Shown here in pieces: positions 16,840 through 26,379 of a stretch of 64,000 nucleotides of DNA (the first letter of the stretch is position 1; each line of letters starts with the position of its first letter). A program made the position numbers and the translations under genes. The stretch is from Clostridia bacterium (GTDB lineage: Bacteria > Bacillota > Clostridia > UMGS1810), in contig JAFUPN010000036.1 in assembly GCA_017481205.1 (NCBI GenBank), positions 1 through 64,000 on the forward strand, written 5' to 3'. A model generated the notes under the pieces. The model was not told the DNA's origin, searched no databases, and saw only the letters and a program-made list of their open reading frames with translations.

Positions 16840-19800
16840 TTACTTGATATCCTCCCACTTGATTTCAAGTGTTTCCTTATCATTGAGATAGTAGTTGTGC
16901 GTGATGGTTGCTTCGAGCACGATTACATAATACCATTTTTCCGTTTTAAGGTCATTAAACGGATTTACCTCAAGAGTCTTTACATACTCATCATAAGGAC
17001 ATCTACCAAGAATCTTGTTTACAACAGTCATAACCTCTGCACGGGTGATATTTTTTTCAGCACGGAAGCTTCCGTCCTCATAGCCCTGCATAAGTCCTGA
17101 CTCGTGGAGGGAAACAATGTAGTCATGTGCCCAGTGGTCCTCAGCCACATCAGGATAAGGATTGTCACCTTCCGGCTCATCAAGCTTTACAAATCTTGTG
17201 ATAAGCGCTGCAAACTCAGCTCTTGTAAGAGCACCTGCAGGCTTAAACTCACCGTCGGGATAACCCTCAACAACATCCTTGTCTGTCATATACTCAATTT
17301 CAAGTACAGACCAGCGGTATTTTCCAACATCAGGGAACACATCGCCGGTAATAACAAAGGGTGATTCATACGCATGATTTGTAATTCTGTAAAGAATTAC
17401 CGTCATTTCCTCACGGGTAATATTGCCGTCCGGCTGAACACTGCCGTCGGGATAGCCCTTGATATAACCAATGTGTGTGGGATGCTCGTTTCCGAATATA
17501 TCCTTGGTATACTTTCTTGTGTTATCTACGGTTGTGGTACGGCTTCCGCCACCGCCTCCTCCGCCGCCACCGCCGGTATATTTAACGGTAGGCACGGTAT
17601 ATTTGTATGTAGATACAGGACCGTAAACTTCATTCCAGCAGTCCTCGGGATTGTCATCTTTACATTCAACACATTTTCCGCAGGTGCTGTGGTAAACTGT
17701 CTTAACAGTGGTTGCCTCATCGAGGCTGAGCTGTTCGCCGTTATATTTCTTGCGGTTTTCATTGTCCTCGTCGGAGGGGTCGCTTCCGTCAAGAGTATAG
17801 TACAGGTCGATAGTATCATCATCGGGATAATCGTCGATTATGGTATACTTTGTGCCCTTCTCAAACTCCACCTCATCTCTCGCTTCAAGAGAAGTTATTG
17901 CATTCTTAAGGTGAATAAAATCTATATCAAAGGTACTTTCACTGTCGTCTATTCTCGCGCCGTCCTTATCCACAAGCCATGCAGTAATGCTGATATCGTC
18001 CATAAGTGTGTTTACAAATATGGGAGCTGCAATATCATATACAAGATTGTTGGTTGTGGCAGACTTTCCGTCTGTGGTCTTGTAGGTGTAGAAATAATGG
18101 ATTTCCACATCATCCTCTCTGGTAAAGAGCTTTATACCCTCAGAGTATGGCTTTTCTGTGAGGACATGTGCACTTATGCGCTCAACATCATAGGGAGTAG
18201 CGATATACACCTTTCCTCCGGCACTTGCGCCTGATTCAATTATATAATAATGAATAGTATTTGCGCTGACACTGCCGGTCACATCATTTTTAACATAAGC
18301 CTTAAAGGACATTGTGTGCTCAATATCACGCTCTGTGCCGAGTCTGTAATAGTTATCGCCTTTATCACCGTTTACACGGTACCAGATTGAATATTTGAAT
18401 TTGGATGTATCGGTAGGAGCTCTTTCGTCAAGCTCAATATAGGTTGACGGAAGGGGATCTGCATCATATCTTCCTGATGCAAGGGTTATAATAGGAGCCA
18501 GGGGAACAAAGTTGTACACATAGCTTGAAGCGTCGCTGTATGCTCCGTCCTTAACCGCACGTGCCTGCAGCACTGTATTTTCGCTGAGCTTTATTATCTC
18601 GCCGTCGGTATAATCACGCCATACCGAATCGTTATTGAGCATATACTGAATATCTGCACCTGTATTGAGTGAATAAAGCTTCACATGGAGCAGATTATTC
18701 TCTCCGTCAATATCTATTTCCTCGTATGTACCTGTCTTCTTATCGGCATATGGAGGAGCCAGATGTGTGGGCTCGCTGCTCAGGTCATAAATATATCTGT
18801 TGGGCTGGCTTGTTATATCATCCAGTGTGCCGGTTATCTCCAGCACTGCAGGAGCATTTATTTCTGTATCATTCACATTACCCAGAGGATTGCTGAGGGT
18901 TTCGCCGTCGTAATCATCGTAGGCATTGCCTGTTGCAGTGTCAATATAAAACTCGCCGTCATCGGTAACGAATTCATTTTCAACACCGTTTATATCATAG
19001 TTTACTGTGCTGCCCTTAACTGCCTCTACAGGAACAACAGGGAGTGTATCACCGCTGATTACAGCGCCCGGAGCAGCCACAGGAGCCTCGGGAGTGATGG
19101 TATAGTCAAAAATACCTATATCACTTGTAGTATTGAAAACAACACTCTTTGCAACAGCCTTTATTACAGTGTGCCCCTTTACCTCTATGGGATTGCCGTC
19201 ATAAAGTATTGTACCCTCCGCACCGGGAACCGGGTCGGGACAGAACTTGCCGTCATAGCAGATTGTATAGTAAATCTCCGTGCCCTGAGGAACAGGCATA
19301 AACTGTGTCGAAAAGCCTTCTTCATTGTCTATCTCGTGGGTATAATTACCGGGGAGAAGTGTGGTTATAGGCTTAACAGGCTTTTTGGTTACTATATCGT
19401 AGGAATGGGTAACAACATCGGAATAGGTTGTACCATCCTTTTTTACAACTGCTGATATAACTGTGTAATCAGAAATCTTGATTGTAACAGAGTCGGATTC
19501 TTCATCAGCCATTTTTGCAGTTTTGCTTGTTACAGGGTCTGTGCCGTCGGTGGTGTACCAGAGTTCAAATCTGTCTGTATTTGATATAGTGCTTTCCGGG
19601 CAATAGATGGTAACATTATCCGCATTGGTAAACTGTGTGCTCTCGGGTGCAAATTCAGGAGGAATAGGCTCGATTTTGTATGTAAACACATATTCCCCGC
19701 CCTCAGTGCCGTCCGGGTCGATTGCTTTTGCTATAATGGTTGTATCCTTGTCTATCACAAGTACATCGTCATAATCTCTCCATTCCCCTTCCGGGTCATC

Positions 19801-21453
19801 GTCATAACGATACTTGATAGTATTCTGAGGATTGTTTGGTGTAAGAGTTACATTAACACTGCCCTCATATACACCGGAGGGATAGAATGCATCCACTCCG
19901 TAATCATCATAAGCGGTAAACACATACCAGAATGAGGATATACCGCTGTATTCTCCGTCATACATAGCAACCGCACGAACAGTGGTATCCTTTGCCAGAG
20001 TCAGAGGGACAGAATATTCAAGTCCGTTGGTAATCGGGTCTGTACCGTCTGTGGTATAATAAATTGTTGCTCCCTCAGTCTCGGTGCTGAGCTCAACATC
20101 AATCTTTGAGTCGTACTCACCGGAAATAGGGTCGGCTGTAACAACCTTCGGCTTGATACCGAGATAGTACCATGCTACCTCACTGAGCTCTCCGGTAACA
20201 ACATTCTTTGTAACAAGTCTTACAGTACATTTTTTGTCAATATCAATTGTCTGCAGAGCTTTTTCAATCTTAACCCATTCATTATCAGGGTCGGAGCCGT
20301 CTGCAACACTGCTTACAGCAGCGTCTGAAAATGTATAATAAATCTCGTGTTCATCGGCAATATTGTCAAACACACTGCTGTCGTCCACATATACGGTAAA
20401 CGCACTGTATTCACTGTGGATATTTGGCAGCAGACTCTTGCTTTCGTCAAAAAGGAAGGGAGCCGGAGGGATAATGTCATAGCTGTAGGTCACCACATTA
20501 CTCTCTCTGCCGTCGGAATCACGCACTGCATAGCAGGTGATATCCGTATTCATGCTTACATCAATAGGCTCTTCAAATTTAACATAGGTTTTGCCGCCGT
20601 CCACAGACCAGTATATAGTACTGCCGGGCTCCGCGGTAAGAGTAACCTTCTGAGCGGTGGTATACACGCCGGAAGCAGGATTTGCCACAGGTGCAGTAGG
20701 TTTATTTTTGTCCTTGATTATAATATTATGAAATCCGCCGTTTACCGCGCTGAAATCAAAGGTCTGTTCCTCAAGATTGCCGGTAACATTTTTTGCAAAG
20801 AGCTCCAGAGTATATGGGTCGGAGCCGTCTATGTCGATAAATACATCGGTACTGCCGGTACGCAGCGGAGTCAAAGGAAGCTTACACAGGTTGTACCAGA
20901 GGTCGCCCTTTGTCATATTGGGCAGATATGTACCGCTGAAGAATATTGTAGCATAAGCCGTCTTATAGGTCTTGCCGTTAATATACTTGCTGTCACTGCC
21001 GTGTCTGTATTCATAATATCCTACAGACTGAGGTACATCATCCTCAACCTTGCCGTCTCCTACCTCCTCGTTGTCCTTGTCACTGGTTTTTATCTTGCTG
21101 TCTGGCACAGTGTAATCGATAGGTCTGGCGGTATCTGATGCAACATATGCAAAATACAACGGGTCAAAATAAATCTTTACGGTATATCCGTTAAGATCAA
21201 AATGAGGTTCAAGATGGAGGTCACCGTCCATAGCTCCTTTATTAGGATTGTCGATTGCGAAATAAAGGTCAGCGGTTTCTCCCATATACACCGTACTGGA
21301 ATTCTTGGTCTCAGTGGGATTTGGCCCCTGAGCGTGAAGATACACGGTACGCTGAGTCCTTTCATCCACCTCGGCTGATACAAAGCCGGAGGGAATCAAT
21401 GTTATGAGCATCGCCAATGTCAATAAAACTGCCAATATTCTTTTGTAAGCCAT
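16840..21453 (-). CDS. Giant SLH-anchored protein with chitobiase C-terminal-type repeats (1537 aa)
   Basis: An exported surface protein. After the signal peptide (ends near VSA), residues about 30-240 form a beta-sandwich that resembles a cohesin (GYTVKIYFDPLYFAYV early, a DFSAVNGGFH-type end late). Then come about a dozen repeats of the chitobiase/beta-hexosaminidase C-terminal type (PVANPASGVY, ATIYYTTDGTDPIT, TTVRAVAMYDGEYS). A poly-Gly linker precedes three C-terminal SLH domains (GYPDGSVQPDGNITREEM, GYPDGEFKPAGALTRAEF, GYEDGSFRAEKNITRAEV). It probably projects a binding head from the wall on a long repeat stalk. No catalytic site is seen. The promoter and hairpin leader lie at 21513-21625. 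Confidence 0.75.
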   Translation of the reverse strand: MAYKRILAVLLTLAMLITLIPSGFVSAEVDERTQRTVYLHAQGPNPTETKNSSTVYMGETADLYFAIDNPNKGAMDGDLHLEPHFDLNGYTVKIYFDPLYFAYVASDTARPIDYTVPDSKIKTSDKDNEEVGDGKVEDDVPQSVGYYEYRHGSDSKYINGKTYKTAYATIFFSGTYLPNMTKGDLWYNLCKLPLTPLRTGSTDVFIDIDGSDPYTLELFAKNVTGNLEEQTFDFSAVNGGFHNIIIKDKNKPTAPVANPASGVYTTAQKVTLTAEPGSTIYWSVDGGKTYVKFEEPIDVSMNTDITCYAVRDSDGRESNVVTYSYDIIPPAPFLFDESKSLLPNIHSEYSAFTVYVDDSSVFDNIADEHEIYYTFSDAAVSSVADGSDPDNEWVKIEKALQTIDIDKKCTVRLVTKNVVTGELSEVAWYYLGIKPKVVTADPISGEYDSKIDVELSTETEGATIYYTTDGTDPITNGLEYSVPLTLAKDTTVRAVAMYDGEYSGISSFWYVFTAYDDYGVDAFYPSGVYEGSVNVTLTPNNPQNTIKYRYDDDPEGEWRDYDDVLVIDKDTTIIAKAIDPDGTEGGEYVFTYKIEPIPPEFAPESTQFTNADNVTIYCPESTISNTDRFELWYTTDGTDPVTSKTAKMADEESDSVTIKISDYTVISAVVKKDGTTYSDVVTHSYDIVTKKPVKPITTLLPGNYTHEIDNEEGFSTQFMPVPQGTEIYYTICYDGKFCPDPVPGAEGTILYDGNPIEVKGHTVIKAVAKSVVFNTTSDIGIFDYTITPEAPVAAPGAVISGDTLPVVPVEAVKGSTVNYDINGVENEFVTDDGEFYIDTATGNAYDDYDGETLSNPLGNVNDTEINAPAVLEITGTLDDITSQPNRYIYDLSSEPTHLAPPYADKKTGTYEEIDIDGENNLLHVKLYSLNTGADIQYMLNNDSVWRDYTDGEIIKLSENTVLQARAVKDGAYSDASSYVYNFVPLAPIITLASGRYDADPLPSTYIELDERAPTDTSKFKYSIWYRVNGDKGDNYYRLGTERDIEHTMSFKAYVKNDVTGSVSANTIHYYIIESGASAGGKVYIATPYDVERISAHVLTEKPYSEGIKLFTREDDVEIHYFYTYKTTDGKSATTNNLVYDIAAPIFVNTLMDDISITAWLVDKDGARIDDSESTFDIDFIHLKNAITSLEARDEVEFEKGTKYTIIDDYPDDDTIDLYYTLDGSDPSDEDNENRKKYNGEQLSLDEATTVKTVYHSTCGKCVECKDDNPEDCWNEVYGPVSTYKYTVPTVKYTGGGGGGGGGGSRTTTVDNTRKYTKDIFGNEHPTHIGYIKGYPDGSVQPDGNITREEMTVILYRITNHAYESPFVITGDVFPDVGKYRWSVLEIEYMTDKDVVEGYPDGEFKPAGALTRAEFAALITRFVKLDEPEGDNPYPDVAEDHWAHDYIVSLHESGLMQGYEDGSFRAEKNITRAEVMTVVNKILGRCPYDEYVKTLEVNPFNDLKTEKWYYVIVLEATITHNYYLNDKETLEIKWEDIK

Positions 21454-21512
21454 TAGTCTGATATCTCCTTTTCTTGAATATTTTGTATGTCTGTTGGAAA
21501 AAGCAAAAGATA

Positions 21513-21566
21513 TTATTTTCCTTTAAAAGCGCACAAGCTTTATTATGTGCTTTTAAAGGAAAATAA
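21513..21566 (-). promoter_or_regulatory. Long 5' leader hairpin of the giant SLH gene
   Basis: TTATTTTCCTTTAAAAGC (21513-21530) and its exact reverse complement (21549-21566) form an 18-bp stem. It lies downstream of the promoter at 21597-21625 and about 60 bp before the start codon, so it would fold in the mRNA leader. It may stabilise the transcript or respond to a signal. Confidence 0.6.
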
Positions 21567-21596
21567 GACCGAAAATAAAACTAGCTTTACTATTTT

Positions 21597-21625
21597 ATTT
21601 TATTACTGCATCCCCATAATGTCAA
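21597..21625 (-). promoter_or_regulatory. Sigma-A-type promoter of the giant SLH gene
   Basis: On the minus strand TTGACA (21620-21625), a 17-bp spacer, and TAAAAT (21597-21602). This predicts a leader of roughly 130 nt. Confidence 0.75.
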
Positions 21626-21757
21626 GTTTTTTTTGAATATGTCATATTATTGTCACACTGATGAAAACAGCCAATGCCTTCATTCATCATTTCCGGACGG
21701 CAAAAGCCGCCCGGAAATAATAAACATATTCAAATGCGAATTGATGTCAATTCAGCC

Positions 21758-24700
21758 TTAGTTGCCCCAGGATACGAGCACGTATGCAACGTCCTTGGAG
21801 TCAATTTTTCCGTCACGGTTGAGATCATACTTAGCATAATCAGCCTTGTTTGATGCAGAAAGGTTGATTTCACCGAAATATGATACAACTGCTGACAGGT
21901 CGTATACATTGATGTTGTTATCCTTAACAATATCGCCTGCAAGGAAGGTTACCTTCTGTGCATTTTTATTACCGGAAGCACTTTCTTCAACATATGTATC
22001 GTTATCCATTACGTTGTTCCAGAAGTTAAGAGTCTTATCCTCTGTCATAGAAACTGTATATTTAGCTGTTCTGTAGCCTGCACCTTCTACTGTTACAGTG
22101 TAAGGTGTATTGAGTACAAGGTCAAGACCTTCAACCTCAGGAGAGTTTGCATTATCTGTGCTGTAGTATACAACACCGTTTTCATCTGTCTGGAGGTTGT
22201 AGCTATCCGCGCCGTCCTTACCATTTGAAAGATAAAGTACCTTATTATAATCAGGACCTGTTACTGTTACAGTCATTTGCTGATATGCCTTTTCGTTTGC
22301 AGATACAGCATTGGGGAATGCAACGTTAATAACAAGGTTGCGTGTGGGGATTTCGATCGTGCCCTTTGCTGTGCTGTCAATATTGAGCTCACCGTCATTG
22401 TTAGCGGAACCGCCCACATAGAAATGCTCAACAACATTGTTAGCTGTCTTTGCAGTGTTAACAATGTTTTCACCTGCATTCTTGTCTACAGAAAGCTCAT
22501 ATTCGCCATAGCCGCTGATTTTAACCTGAGCTATTTTGATTCTGTTTGCAGTCTCATCAGGCTGTGTAACACCATCAAAATTGAACAGGTAACGGTCTTT
22601 GTTTTCACCGTGAAGTGTAATGCTTACGGGCTCAACAGGAATGATTTCATAAGTCATAGCTGCATTCTTTGCTGCAGTTGATTCAAGAAGGAATGTAAGG
22701 TCAGCAGAGTTGAGTCTGTTGATAAACTGTGCATTGCCTTCTACATAAATGTCATAAAGGTCAGCAACCTCTTCTTCAGCTGCATCATTAATTGCAGCAG
22801 TCTCAAATACGATTGACAGATTTGCAGAAATAATATCTTCATTAATATCTCCTACGAATCTGATATCTTCACCTTCGGGAACCTGAATTTTTACATCTGA
22901 GAGAGGTATGCTGTCAGGCATAATCTTAATTACACCGGAAGCAGTAACAACTGTTTCGCGTGTAACTTCGTCACCGTCATCTTCAAATCCACCGGAAATA
23001 AGATATGCATTTGCATAGCTGCTCTTAGGTGCATTGAGTGTTACATTTTTAAGATTGAGCTCAACCTCATCTGTAGCAACAATAGCAGACAAACCGATTG
23101 TATATTCTGAATCCAGTTCACCTGATGATACATAAGAATCATTAACTGTTACAGAAGATTTACCTGTTGCAACGATACCTTCGCCAGCTGATTTTGTAAA
23201 GGCTGCGGTAGAAGCACCGCCTATGATGCTTGAATTGTTAATAGTAACAGTTGCATCCTTAACCTTAAGACCTGCACCGGCAATACCGTAGGATACGCCG
23301 GGCTGATATGTCTCGCTGTTTGCAAGAGAACCGCCCTGCAGAGTGATATTGTTGATTACAACATTTGCACCGCTTGTAACAGAAAGAGGTGTTACTGCAG
23401 TAGTATTATATTCTTCTGCATTTGCTACAGCTGCACCTGTAACGGTATGACCGTTACCATCGATTGTAACATTTGTGTTAACAACAGCAGTAGTTTCTTC
23501 AACACTGTCACGTGTAAGAATAATTGTATCTCCTGCCTGTGCTGCAGCTGCAGCTTCAGCAAGACTGCCATAATAGTTATCATTGATTCTTGCAACAGTG
23601 ATAAATGTTTCCTCTTCAACGAGTTCACCAACTGCTTCGTCAGAGCCCTCAGCATAGTAAGGAGCTCCTACGGCTACAGGAGTTTCGTCTGCAACATATT
23701 CGCCGTCTTTGTTGATACGGTATATATTGCCTGCAAAACGGCAATTGATGAATTTAACACCCTCATCTTTGCTGCCATTGTGCCATACACCTGCGATACC
23801 GCCGATTTCGCCTTCGGATTCATCAGAATATTCGGTAAGATAAACATCTCCGGTAACAAGGCAGTTTTCAAAGGTATTGCCATAGTGAGCTATACCTGTA
23901 ACACCGCCGATATCACATGTTGAACCGTAAACATCAATGTTTGTGGTAATATTGGAAACTGTATGACCGTTTTCGCCCATAAAGCCTACAACACCGCCAA
24001 CATATGTACGGTAGTTTTCGCCATTTTCAATAGAATATGCTTTAACATAGCTTGTATCATCAACATTAATTACGAGATTGCTTGCATCATTATATAAGTT
24101 ACGTCCAAGAAGACCGCCAACATATGACATACCATTGATTTCAACATGACCTGTAAGATTAATGTTGTTTACAGCAGATGTATAGGGGCTGCCTGCCAGA
24201 GCACCTACTCCAAGACGACCTGATACGGAAGCATTGTGAATATTAATGTTGCGAAGCTCACCATCTGATGCATAACCAAACAGACCAAAATAGCTGTTAG
24301 AGCCGGTTACCTTAAGGTTTGAAATTGTGTGACCGGTACCGTCAAATGTACCGAGGAATTTGTTTGTGCTGTTACCGATAGGTGTCCATTCCATGTTGTT
24401 AAGGTTAATATCATCAGCAAGCTTAACAGTCTTTCCAGCATATGTATTTCCTGCATTTACTTCATAAGCAAAAGCAATAAGCTCATCAAGTGTGCTGATA
24501 ACCTTGTTGTATACAGCCACTTCGCCTTCAATAACATTAGCATTGCCGTTAGCATCCTTTGTTTCTACAGCAGGCTTACCACCGTTTGTATATGCTTCAA
24601 CTTCAACAGTTTCTGCAATAGCAACAGATGCTCCTACAAATGTACCGCTTCCGTTCGCACCGGAACCGATTGCACTTGCACATCTGTATGAATCAGATTT

Positions 24701-25822
24701 TTCTTCATTGTAATGGAGACCTGCAATTGCTGTGATTACAGATTCTCCTACAATGTCAATATCAAGGTTGTTGCTCTTGTAGCCACCGCCGATACCTGCA
24801 CCTGCAGCACCGCCGACTGCTGTTACTGTACTGTCGGAAATATTAATAGTTGTGGTTGACATTTCAGAAGCAGGACAGGAATCAGTGTTATATCCGTTAC
24901 CAATTCCGGCACCAAAATATCCGCCCTTTGCGTCAATTGTAGAACTTTTGATATTAATTCCCGCGTAAAGATTTGCATGTTCCTTGCCGTAACGACCCAT
25001 ACCGATAGCTGCAGCAGATGCACCGCCTGTTGCTGTTACCTTGCTGTTATCAATTGTAATTTTTTCAATACCGCACCAGTAACCTGTACCGATACCGGCT
25101 GCCTTCTGACCGCCGTTAGCAGTAACTGTACTGCCTGTAATGGTAATATTTCCGGTAAAATCACCATTACCATAACCGCCGCCGATTCCGGCGCCGCCTT
25201 CGGGATCAGTCTTTGCATAATCCAAATCAAGGCTAATGCCGCCTTCAACATAGCAGCCGCCTTTTGCGTTTACTACAGAGTCGGTAATAACAATTTCTTT
25301 ACTGAGGCTGCCTTTAGCCGAGCCGATACCTGACGCATGTTTACCATATCCGATAGCATTTACAGTAGCATCGATAATGGTGATTTTACCGCTTGCACCG
25401 TTTTCTGCTGTACCGCCGATACCTGCACCGCCGAATGCGGTAGTATCTTCAACACCGCCATTACCGATAGCAGTAAGCACGCCTGTACCTGTAATTGTAA
25501 CAGAAGCACCCTCTGCTACATAGATACCTGCGCCGCCATTGGCACCGGTAAGTGTTGTGTCAGCATCAACTTTGATTGTAACATCGCCGCTGAGAATACT
25601 GATTGCAGACTCACCGTCTGCTGATGCTTTAATTTCTCCGCCGTTCAGTGTAACAGTATTACCCTCTACTGTTGCAACGCCGGAATCATCTGCAATTACA
25701 ACTTCTGCTACGGCATCAAGCAGCTCTGCGGCTGCATCGTCCTCAGCAAATGCTGTAAAGCTCATGGTACTGAGTACCATCGCCATTGCAAGTACAATGG
25801 CAAGAACCTTTTTTGCCTTCAT
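21758..25822 (-). CDS. Secreted GLUG/beta-helix protein with C-terminal type I dockerin (1354 aa)
   Basis: An exported protein with signal peptide MKAKKVLAIVLAMAMVLSTMSFTAFA and an AAAGGAG ribosome site. Residues about 50-420 are Gly-rich strand repeats (GGAGIGGG, ASGIGSAKG, SAIGSGANG) typical of a right-handed beta-helix. About 480-740 carry GLUG-type repeats (YFGLFGYASDGEL, YVGGLLGRNLY, DIGGVTGIAHYG). Further helix-like repeats reach about 1000, then Ig-like strands. The last 60 residues read as a type I dockerin: FLAGDIVKDNNINVYDLSAV, then YDLNRDGKIDSKDVAYVL, with Ca-binding Asp/Asn spacing. No catalytic residues are recognised, so it may be an adhesin or binding subunit docked to a cohesin-bearing partner. 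The cohesin-like domains nearby (16840 and 26380 genes) are candidate partners. Confidence 0.75.
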   Translation of the reverse strand: MKAKKVLAIVLAMAMVLSTMSFTAFAEDDAAAELLDAVAEVVIADDSGVATVEGNTVTLNGGEIKASADGESAISILSGDVTIKVDADTTLTGANGGAGIYVAEGASVTITGTGVLTAIGNGGVEDTTAFGGAGIGGTAENGASGKITIIDATVNAIGYGKHASGIGSAKGSLSKEIVITDSVVNAKGGCYVEGGISLDLDYAKTDPEGGAGIGGGYGNGDFTGNITITGSTVTANGGQKAAGIGTGYWCGIEKITIDNSKVTATGGASAAAIGMGRYGKEHANLYAGINIKSSTIDAKGGYFGAGIGNGYNTDSCPASEMSTTTINISDSTVTAVGGAAGAGIGGGYKSNNLDIDIVGESVITAIAGLHYNEEKSDSYRCASAIGSGANGSGTFVGASVAIAETVEVEAYTNGGKPAVETKDANGNANVIEGEVAVYNKVISTLDELIAFAYEVNAGNTYAGKTVKLADDINLNNMEWTPIGNSTNKFLGTFDGTGHTISNLKVTGSNSYFGLFGYASDGELRNINIHNASVSGRLGVGALAGSPYTSAVNNINLTGHVEINGMSYVGGLLGRNLYNDASNLVINVDDTSYVKAYSIENGENYRTYVGGVVGFMGENGHTVSNITTNIDVYGSTCDIGGVTGIAHYGNTFENCLVTGDVYLTEYSDESEGEIGGIAGVWHNGSKDEGVKFINCRFAGNIYRINKDGEYVADETPVAVGAPYYAEGSDEAVGELVEEETFITVARINDNYYGSLAEAAAAAQAGDTIILTRDSVEETTAVVNTNVTIDGNGHTVTGAAVANAEEYNTTAVTPLSVTSGANVVINNITLQGGSLANSETYQPGVSYGIAGAGLKVKDATVTINNSSIIGGASTAAFTKSAGEGIVATGKSSVTVNDSYVSSGELDSEYTIGLSAIVATDEVELNLKNVTLNAPKSSYANAYLISGGFEDDGDEVTRETVVTASGVIKIMPDSIPLSDVKIQVPEGEDIRFVGDINEDIISANLSIVFETAAINDAAEEEVADLYDIYVEGNAQFINRLNSADLTFLLESTAAKNAAMTYEIIPVEPVSITLHGENKDRYLFNFDGVTQPDETANRIKIAQVKISGYGEYELSVDKNAGENIVNTAKTANNVVEHFYVGGSANNDGELNIDSTAKGTIEIPTRNLVINVAFPNAVSANEKAYQQMTVTVTGPDYNKVLYLSNGKDGADSYNLQTDENGVVYYSTDNANSPEVEGLDLVLNTPYTVTVEGAGYRTAKYTVSMTEDKTLNFWNNVMDNDTYVEESASGNKNAQKVTFLAGDIVKDNNINVYDLSAVVSYFGEINLSASNKADYAKYDLNRDGKIDSKDVAYVLVSWGN

Positions 25823-25888
25823 CTTGTTCTCTCCTTTGTTAAAATAAAATGTTTTTAGAGAATTGGATTTTACAAAAAATTCAATCTC

Positions 25889-26094
25889 TTTATAAGCCTT
25901 TAAGCACCGTTAGACTGTCGAATTATTACCGGTTTTGCTTGCCATTCTGTAGGGACGGGGCGCTTTTTGCACAGAAAATCAGGATTTTCCATGCAAAAAG
26001 GATGCAAAGCATCTGACAGCCACCATCCCTGAATAGCTCTTTTGTGCGACAATTGAATTATTCGACAGTCTGCAGTTGATTAAAAGCTTATAAA
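25889..26094. mobile_element. MITE-like element with 35-bp terminal inverted repeats
   Basis: The left end (25889-25923) and the reverse complement of the right end (26060-26094) align without gaps over 35 positions. TTTATAAGC, TTTAA and AGACTGTCGAAT are identical; an 8-bp central block differs. The interior is non-coding, with a secondary stem CTTTTTGCA/TGCAAAAAG. No target duplication is evident. It is either a miniature inverted-repeat transposable element or a large structured intergenic repeat. Confidence 0.6.
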
Positions 26095-26307
26095 GGGGCT
26101 GAATATCATCAGCATATAATCACCCCAAGCGAAGCCAAATTTTATCATAATTCAGCTTCGCCGAGAATGATAGCTTATATCGTATTAATGATATCACAAA
26201 TCTCATATAGATTCAATTGTGATATTTTCCGAAAACACACGCATATTAAGCATTTGATATCGCCAAAGAAGTCAATTTCAAATCAAAATATCAGATAACA
26301 TGTGTTA

Positions 26308-26364
26308 CAAAAAAATCCCATATAAACGGCTCAGTGATAAAATAAATATCAAGGAGCCGTTTAT
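26308..26364 (-). terminator. Terminator of the cohesin-like/SLH gene
   Basis: ATAAACGGCTC (26322-26332) and GAGCCGTTTAT (26354-26364) form a perfect 11-bp stem. On the minus strand a run of seven T (26309-26315) follows, 16 bp after the gene stop. Confidence 0.85.
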
Positions 26365-26379
26365 CGGTGAATAATTAAA

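Larger units (their letters stand above)
21454..21757. other. Leader and spacer between dockerin gene and giant SLH gene
   Basis: No gene. It holds the minus-strand promoter (21597-21625), the 18-bp-arm hairpin (21513-21566) and, next to the dockerin gene stop, a GC-rich stem (ATTTCCGGACGGC with GCCGCCCGGAAAT, about 21686-21718, one mismatch) without a clear T-tract. Confidence 0.65.
25823..26379. other. Gene-free region with inverted-repeat element
   Basis: No gene. It contains the 206-bp element at 25889-26094 and the terminator at 26308-26364. Between them (26095-26300) the sequence is AT-rich. It includes an imperfect inverted pair around AGCGAAGC and CAGCTTCGC, whose role is unknown. 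Confidence 0.6.

Noticed and set aside
23447-23923. Long antisense frame within the GLUG/dockerin gene
   Set aside because: Repetitive Gly/Val/Thr-rich coding sequence keeps the opposite strand free of stops; the product has a low-complexity Cys/Ile composition and no ribosome site.
25889-26094. Insertion sequence
   Set aside because: The element has no transposase reading frame.
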